From Betaproteobacteria bacterium (GTDB taxonomy: Bacteria; Pseudomonadota; Gammaproteobacteria; Burkholderiales; Thiobacillaceae), in contig JAIFLB010000178.1 of the NCBI GenBank assembly GCA_020049245.1, positions 1 through 10,227 on the forward strand: DNA of 10,227 nt. The letters run 5' to 3'. The notes beneath the pieces were generated by a model that saw only the letters and a list, made by a program, of their open reading frames with translations, searched no databases and was not told the origin of the DNA. Shown piece after piece: positions 5,984 to 10,227 of this stretch; positions within the stretch are counted from its first letter, which is position 1; every line of letters begins with the position of its first letter. The translations under genes were made by a program, and so were the position numbers.

Positions 5984-7918
5984 TCAATGCTTGCCGGCCT
6001 GAGTTTCCAGCCGTAATGGTACGAACTCGACACCGTCCCCGCTGAAGAAGCGCGAGAAGCCTTCGTAATACATCAAACGCAGCGCCTGGATGGCGACGAT
6101 GCCACCTTCCAGCACGATGATCACCACGTTGCCCAGTGCGATGGTGAACCAGTGTCCGGCAACGGAAAGGCCAGCGGCCAACGTGAAGATCGCCAGCGCC
6201 AGCGCCACGTGATTCAGGCTGAACGCTGCCACCCGCATGAAGGAAAGCGTGTTGGAGAACAGATTGATGCCGGTTTCCAATGTCTCGATCGCAGTGACCA
6301 GGATGCGTTCACCAAGACCGCCTGTGGCTTCATACCACTTGAACCCGGCGATAACGATGATGCCGACGATGGCGACCATCCAGGCTGTGTTCTGGGGAAT
6401 TCCGGCGACGATTGATGCACCCGCGACGCTGGCGAGACCGGCCGCAGCGCCCAGATAAAAGACCAGCCCGGCAATCCCTGTGGAATCAAAAATTGCTTCC
6501 GCCCGATGTCCGGCAACCCATTTATTTCGCGCGTTGACCAGCAAGGTGAAGACGATGAAACCAACACCGAAACCGACCGCAACGCTCAACACATAGACCG
6601 GATTGTGCAATGGTGACAACCAGACCGGCTCGAGGATGTCCTCATAACCGAAGATGCTGCCGTACAACACACCGAACAACATCGAAACCACGCCTGCCGC
6701 AGCGCCGACCAATGCCATTCGCCCTAGCTTGCGCGCAAACAACAGGGACAGCAGCAAGATCACGCCGCCATGTCCGATATCGCCAAACATGGCACCGAAC
6801 AACAGCAGGTAAGTCAGCGCAAACGGCAACGCTGGATCAAATTCGCCATAGCGCGGCACGCCGTAGCTCTTCACCAGTGGCACGAAGGGTTGCAACCAAG
6901 CGGGATAGCGAACCAGAGAAGGTACATCTGCGGCTTCATGCGGCGAGGGTTCACGCACATCGAGCAGGTAACGACCCCGGAAGCGATTATCCAGTAGCGT
7001 GCGCAAGGCGTGCACTTGACGTCGCGGCACCCAACCGGCCAAGGCGGCGAGTCCGCCCTTGCCGCGCACACCAACCAGCGCGGCTTCCGCCAACGGCCGT
7101 GCCAGTGCGACGCGCAAGCGCGCTTCCTGTAGACGCGGTCCAAACTGGTCGCGCAACACGCCGATGACCTTGCATTCCACGCCAGACTGTTCTTCCAGCT
7201 GTTTGCGTTCGCTTTCCAGCCAATTGCGCGCTTCCTGCGGATGTGTGCGGAGTTCTTCCGGGACTGCCAATTCACGCCAGCCAGCCTGCGCCAGCAAGCC
7301 ACGCACCTCATCCTGGCGGGTGCGCGGACCGGCGATGACGGCAAAAATCTGATCTCCAATATGATCGAACTGCGACACCAGCGTGCTGGTCATCGACAAC
7401 GCTTCCGAAACGCGCTTGAGTCCATTCGCCGGCAAGCTGCCGATGTTCACGCTAAGCAGGCTGTTGCTGTGCAACAGTTGCGCCAGATCAACATTCAATC
7501 GCTCCAGCTTGCTCAGGGTTTCTTCCAGCGCATCGAGATGCTTCTTTTCATCCTGCAGACGCTCGTCACTTTCATGACACGCAAGACAGGCTGTCCAGAC
7601 TTCTTTCAGCCAGCCATTGAGTTCCTGCAGATCGATCAGCGAAGGCGCGGCGGCATCGCTTGGAAATTCGATGGCGCGGCTATCGCCACACTGTTCAAGC
7701 AGTTTGGATAGGCGGGATTCCGCTTCCAGCCAGGCTTCCCGGTAAAGCGCTGCGGGTGAATCCGGCAACAGATCAGGCAATGCGGCCAGCGAGCCGGATT
7801 GATCATTGAAGGTACCCGGGTTGAACACCCCAAAGCGGGCCAGTTCCAACGCTGCATCAGGCGCTTCCGAGGCCAGCATCAGCAGTTGAATCTTCACCAG
7901 GGGTTCAGCGCGCAGCAT
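5984..7918 (-). CDS. atpI/ntpI: V/A-type ATPase subunit I (a subunit, membrane stator)
   Basis: Subunit I forms the ion half-channels facing the K ring and anchors the peripheral stalks. It has 644 residues. The N-terminal half (about 1-360) is soluble and rich in charged helices (for example residues 90-150, with EKKHLDALEETLSKLERLN). The C-terminal half has about eight membrane segments starting at LPFALTYLLLFGAMFGDIGHGG. Family landmarks are FGDIGHG, FGVLYGSIFG, LFSNTLSFMRVAAFSLNH with Arg562, and IQALRLMYYEGFSRFF with Arg614. These are the two membrane arginines expected for the a subunit. Translation starts 25 bases after C with a good GAGGT site (7925-7929) 6 bases upstream. No frame break is visible. 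Confidence 0.95.
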   Translation of the reverse strand: MLRAEPLVKIQLLMLASEAPDAALELARFGVFNPGTFNDQSGSLAALPDLLPDSPAALYREAWLEAESRLSKLLEQCGDSRAIEFPSDAAAPSLIDLQELNGWLKEVWTACLACHESDERLQDEKKHLDALEETLSKLERLNVDLAQLLHSNSLLSVNIGSLPANGLKRVSEALSMTSTLVSQFDHIGDQIFAVIAGPRTRQDEVRGLLAQAGWRELAVPEELRTHPQEARNWLESERKQLEEQSGVECKVIGVLRDQFGPRLQEARLRVALARPLAEAALVGVRGKGGLAALAGWVPRRQVHALRTLLDNRFRGRYLLDVREPSPHEAADVPSLVRYPAWLQPFVPLVKSYGVPRYGEFDPALPFALTYLLLFGAMFGDIGHGGVILLLSLLFARKLGRMALVGAAAGVVSMLFGVLYGSIFGYEDILEPVWLSPLHNPVYVLSVAVGFGVGFIVFTLLVNARNKWVAGHRAEAIFDSTGIAGLVFYLGAAAGLASVAGASIVAGIPQNTAWMVAIVGIIVIAGFKWYEATGGLGERILVTAIETLETGINLFSNTLSFMRVAAFSLNHVALALAIFTLAAGLSVAGHWFTIALGNVVIIVLEGGIVAIQALRLMYYEGFSRFFSGDGVEFVPLRLETQAGKH

Positions 7919-7943
7919 TATCCAACCTCGTCAAATAAGCGCA

Positions 7944-8996
7944 TCACATGACCTCTTGCGGTGTGCGCTGCAGCGCCAACCGGATGTCGGCGACGGGCAA
8001 GCCAAGATGGCGGCCACGCAATACGGCGCGCACCGCGCGTAAATCGCGTTCGCGCAAGATCAGATAGGCGAAAGCGCGGGTAATCGCCGGCGCATCGGTG
8101 CGCAGAACTTTCACCGCATGTTCTGCCGCGATGTGATCCATCGTGGAGAAAACCCCGGGAATATCGGGTACGCCAGAGAGGCGCGTCCGCCATTCAAGCG
8201 GTAATTCGGCCAACACCGCTTCCGGACTGCCCAATGCGGCGAGTTCGCGCAAACGCGCACCGGTCAGGCTGTAACGCGACCCCACCAACAAAAAATACAC
8301 CTGAGCGGGAGGCAAGTTGTAATTGAAACGGTAGCGCAACAACCAGACCAGATTGATGCGATCGATCAGATTGCCCATCAAACCGCGAAAACCTGGGCCG
8401 GCACAACTTTCAAGTGAATGAGCGCGTTGCGCGAGGCCATCATAATAGGCCCGATCAAGTGCTGCATCGAGATGGAACGGGTCATGACTCTGCTCGAAAG
8501 CACGCCGCGCTTGACGCACGATAGTGGCATACGGGCCAGCCTCAAGACGACGCAGCAACTCGCTGACATCTTCGGCCAGCGTCAACTCCTGATGATCCAG
8601 GCGTCCGAACGAACCCATCGGAGTCAGACGAGGCAACAGGCTGGCGGAACGTTCTCCGGTCATCTTGCCACGCAACAGCGTCTTGACATTGGTGACTTCG
8701 AATCGCGCCGTCCAGTAAATCAGGAAATTGCGTGCCGCCCCGCTGAGCGGACGAATAAGCACCCGTGTTTCGTCCAGGGTCTGAGCAATGATGCGTTGTT
8801 CCAGCGAAAGCGGGTCATTCGAGCCAATAGCCGGTTGTTCCGGATTGCTGAAACCAGCCGCCAGTTGAAGTAGCCCACGTTCGGCAAGCGTGTTCGCCAT
8901 TTCATCATCGCTGGCGCGCAACAAAACATCAAAATCCTCGGCATGCCAAAGACGGCCGGAATAAAGACTGACACGAGTATTCAGATAGGACGACAT
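7944..8996 (-). CDS. atpC/ntpC: V/A-type ATPase subunit C (AC39/d, ring adaptor)
   Basis: Subunit C is the funnel-shaped adaptor that sits on the cytoplasmic face of the K ring and receives the D-F shaft. It has 350 residues, all-helical and Leu/Ala/Arg-rich, as expected for the AC39 family. The start SSYLNTRVSLYSGRLW (2-17) is typical (YLNxRV). Further on, RFEVTNVKTLLRGK matches the family's conserved internal segment, repeated more weakly as LIDRINLVWLLRYRFNYNLPP, and the C-terminal ERDLRAVRAVLRGRHLGL is also a family feature. There is no recognisable Shine-Dalgarno before the ATG at 8996; the bases just upstream on the coding strand are C-rich. Translation may be coupled to the preceding G/H gene, whose stop is 25 bases away. 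Placing C second in the operon, before I, differs from the Thermus and Enterococcus order. Confidence 0.93.
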   Translation of the reverse strand: MSSYLNTRVSLYSGRLWHAEDFDVLLRASDDEMANTLAERGLLQLAAGFSNPEQPAIGSNDPLSLEQRIIAQTLDETRVLIRPLSGAARNFLIYWTARFEVTNVKTLLRGKMTGERSASLLPRLTPMGSFGRLDHQELTLAEDVSELLRRLEAGPYATIVRQARRAFEQSHDPFHLDAALDRAYYDGLAQRAHSLESCAGPGFRGLMGNLIDRINLVWLLRYRFNYNLPPAQVYFLLVGSRYSLTGARLRELAALGSPEAVLAELPLEWRTRLSGVPDIPGVFSTMDHIAAEHAVKVLRTDAPAITRAFAYLILRERDLRAVRAVLRGRHLGLPVADIRLALQRTPQEVM

Positions 8997-9021
8997 GATC
9001 CGGGAGGCGTTTGAATGGTCT

Positions 9022-9339
9022 TCAAACAGTCGGGTCGAGCAATAAATTCAGCGCGGCTTCCACGGCCTCTTGTTCATGGCGGGAAGCCATGTCGCGCAGA
9101 TTGCGCTGTCGTTCCTCGTACTTGCGTCCCAACTCGGCAACTGCTTGCTCTGCCCTACCCTGAGCTTCCTTCAGGAATGGTTCGCGCAGATTGGAACGAT
9201 TGGCTTCAAAGCGTGCTTCCGCTTCATGTACCCCGGCCAACGCATCATCCAACATTTTCTGACGTTCCTGACTGGCCGATTCGATGATGCCTTGCGCCCT
9301 GGCTTCAGCTTCTAACAGTCGCTTGAGTTGGTCTTCCAT
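9022..9339 (-). CDS. V/A-type ATPase peripheral-stalk subunit G/H
   Basis: This 105-residue, almost entirely helical and highly charged protein is the partner of E in the peripheral stalk. It starts EDQLKRLLEAEARAQGIIESASQERQ (2-27), the usual G/H pattern of heptads with Ala and Glu, and continues as an uninterrupted coiled coil to about residue 95. There is no membrane segment. Translation starts from ATG at 9339 with AGGG a few bases upstream. It is the first gene of the ATPase operon, as the corresponding small gene is in Thermus and Enterococcus. Low-complexity coiled coils are hard to assign alone; the call depends on size, composition and position. This subunit is named G, H or NtpF in different organisms, so I give no symbol. 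Confidence 0.85.
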   Translation of the reverse strand: MEDQLKRLLEAEARAQGIIESASQERQKMLDDALAGVHEAEARFEANRSNLREPFLKEAQGRAEQAVAELGRKYEERQRNLRDMASRHEQEAVEAALNLLLDPTV

Positions 9340-9354
9340 TTTCCCTAACCCGTC

Positions 9355-9366
9355 AAAGGGCCCTTT
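9355..9366. promoter_or_regulatory. 12-base perfect palindrome upstream of the ATPase operon
   Basis: AAAGGGCCCTTT is perfectly self-complementary and lies 15 bases before the ATG of the first ATPase gene, overlapping the region where a leader or operator would be. It has no loop, so it is more likely to matter as a DNA site than as an RNA hairpin. A chance palindrome of this length is unlikely but possible, and no regulator is known to me for this exact sequence. Confidence 0.35.
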
Positions 9367-9393
9367 ATTGCGCAGATCAAATACTTAACCACT

Positions 9394-9433
9394 AAAAACC
9401 CAAATTCACCTCCGTCCTCCCGCAAGAGGACGG
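9394..9433 (-). terminator. stem-loop after the hydrogenase gene (possible terminator or processing hairpin)
   Basis: CCGTCCTC (9412-9419) pairs perfectly with GAGGACGG (9426-9433) around a 6-base loop, giving an 8-base-pair GC-rich stem that begins 8 bases after the hydrogenase stop codon. Read on the minus strand, the stem is followed, after 13 bases, by GGGTTTTTAG. The delay before the T-run makes it a poor textbook terminator. It could instead protect the 3' end of the hydrogenase message or let only part of transcription pass into the ATPase genes. Confidence 0.5.
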
Positions 9434-9441
9434 GCGAAACA

Positions 9442-10227
9442 TCATTTCACTTTGACTTGCACCAATTCTTCGCCATCAGGATCAGTCACGTGCACCGCGC
9501 AAGCGAGGCAGGGATCGAAGCTGTGGATAGTACGCAGAATCTCCAGAGGCTGTTTCGGATCGTGCATGACGTGGTTGTTCTCCAACGCGGCCTCGTAAGC
9601 ACCCGGTTGCCCCAGCGTGTCACGCGGACCGGCATTCCAGGTGCTTGGCACCACGGCCTGATAGTTGCTGATCTTGCCATCGTCGATATTGATCCAGTGG
9701 CTCAAACCACCGCGCGGCGCTTCAAGCAAACCAACGCCGTGCATATGGGACGGCCAGGTAGCGGGATCCCAATATTGATCATTGAAAGTACGCACATCAC
9801 CAGCCTTGATGTTGGCCATCAAGCTGTCGAACCAGCCTTGCATGCCGTCGGCCAGCACTTTCGATTCCAGAGTCCGGGCAGCGGTACGTCCCAGGGTGGA
9901 GAACAGTGCGGTAACCGGTACATCCAGTGTCTTCAGTGTGTAGTCGACCAATTCCTTGGTCTGCTTGTGGCCGGTGGCATACATCATCAGCACGCGTGCA
10001 AGCGGGCCAACTTCCATCGACTTGCCCTGCCAGCGCGGTGATTTGAGCCAGGAATATTTCTGCTCGACATCAAGATGCTCGTAAGGCGGTTTCGGGCCGG
10101 TGTAGTTGAGTTCAGTTTCGCCCTTGAACGGATGCAGACCTTGATTGTCGCCCTGGCTGTATTTGTACCAGGAGTGATTGATGAATTCCTGAATCTCGTT
10201 GTCGGCATCCAGATCAATCGGATGGAT
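9442..10227 (-). CDS. hynL/hupL: [NiFe]-hydrogenase large subunit, group 1, C-terminal 261 residues (5' end outside window)
   Basis: The large subunit holds the NiFe(CN)2CO active site that splits H2; in group 1 enzymes it is exported with its small subunit and feeds electrons to quinones. The frame is open to the right edge. Visible blocks: EFINHSWYKY, QKYSWLKSPRWQGKSMEVGPLARVLMMYATGH, FSTLGRTAARTLESK, GVGLLEAPRGGLSHW, NYQAVVPSTWNAGPRD, and the C-terminal SFDPCLACAVHV. The two nickel-ligand cysteines are the codons at 9508-9510 and 9499-9501 and the motif His is at 9490-9492. Fifteen residues follow the His and should be removed by a maturation endopeptidase. The N-terminal RxCGxC motif lies outside the window. 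A short NYTGPKPPYEHLDVEQKYSW link replaces the longer insertion found in E. coli HyaB and Ralstonia HoxG, which favours the Isp-type (HynL, group 1e) over the HyaB/HupL type; this is a comparison from memory. No cytochrome b or protease gene follows. Confidence 0.96.
   Translation of the reverse strand: MHPIDLDADNEIQEFINHSWYKYSQGDNQGLHPFKGETELNYTGPKPPYEHLDVEQKYSWLKSPRWQGKSMEVGPLARVLMMYATGHKQTKELVDYTLKTLDVPVTALFSTLGRTAARTLESKVLADGMQGWFDSLMANIKAGDVRTFNDQYWDPATWPSHMHGVGLLEAPRGGLSHWINIDDGKISNYQAVVPSTWNAGPRDTLGQPGAYEAALENNHVMHDPKQPLEILRTIHSFDPCLACAVHVTDPDGEELVQVKVK

Noticed and set aside
5947..6033. Longer start for ring subunit K (174 residues)
   Set aside because: It would overlap the end of subunit I by about 50 bases and add a non-hydrophobic leader; the ATG at 5946 has a strong, well-spaced ribosome binding site.
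9370..9384. Possible FNR/Anr box (TTGAT...GCAA) upstream of the ATPase operon
   Set aside because: Only the left half matches TTGAT-N4-ATCAA; the right half matches poorly and the TTG to CAA spacing is one base short.

Overview
The window carries a complete bacterial V/A-type (rotary) ATPase gene cluster on the minus strand. It is preceded by the 3' end of a [NiFe]-hydrogenase large-subunit gene and followed by an unrelated gene that runs off the left edge. GC content is fairly high (judged by eye, high 50s percent) and coding density is high. The best guess is a beta- or gammaproteobacterium with an anaerobic, microaerobic or H2-linked lifestyle, such as a purple sulfur bacterium or an activated-sludge polyphosphate/glycogen accumulator. 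This taxonomic guess rests on the look of the hydrogenase and the YdeI-like protein and is not secure.

Reading in the direction of transcription (right to left): 10227-9442 is the last 261 codons of a group 1 membrane-bound [NiFe] hydrogenase large subunit with an intact C-terminal DPCxxCxxH nickel-binding motif. A 102-base gap follows, with a strong stem-loop and a 12-base perfect palindrome. Nine closely spaced ATPase genes come next: peripheral-stalk G/H (9339-9022), C/AC39 (8996-7944), membrane subunit I/a (7918-5984), ring subunit K/c (5946-5509), F (5487-5143), E (5109-4459), catalytic A (4431-2662), B (2636-1239) and central-stalk D (1231-596). Gaps are 7-37 bases, so this is almost certainly one operon. 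Positions 595-156 hold no convincing gene; part looks like a dispersed repeat or mobile-element debris. At 155-1 is the start of a YdeI/OmpD-associated-family protein.

Together the ATPase genes supply every part of a bacterial V/A-ATPase: the A3B3 catalytic head, D-F rotor shaft, C adaptor to the ring, E-G peripheral stalks, I stator and K ring. Catalytic and ion-path residues are present: P-loop in A, degenerate P-loop and arginine finger in B, two membrane arginines in I, one membrane glutamate in K. The ring subunit lacks the polar ligands that define Na+-specific rings, so the enzyme probably moves protons. Its neighbour, a periplasm-facing uptake hydrogenase, would feed the quinone pool and raise the proton motive force, a plausible functional link.

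The most notable points are the hydrogenase/V-ATPase adjacency, the unusual subunit order (C placed second, F before E), and the ring subunit, which carries an extra N-terminal pair of membrane segments ending in a possible signal-peptidase site. No wholly unknown system is visible here.
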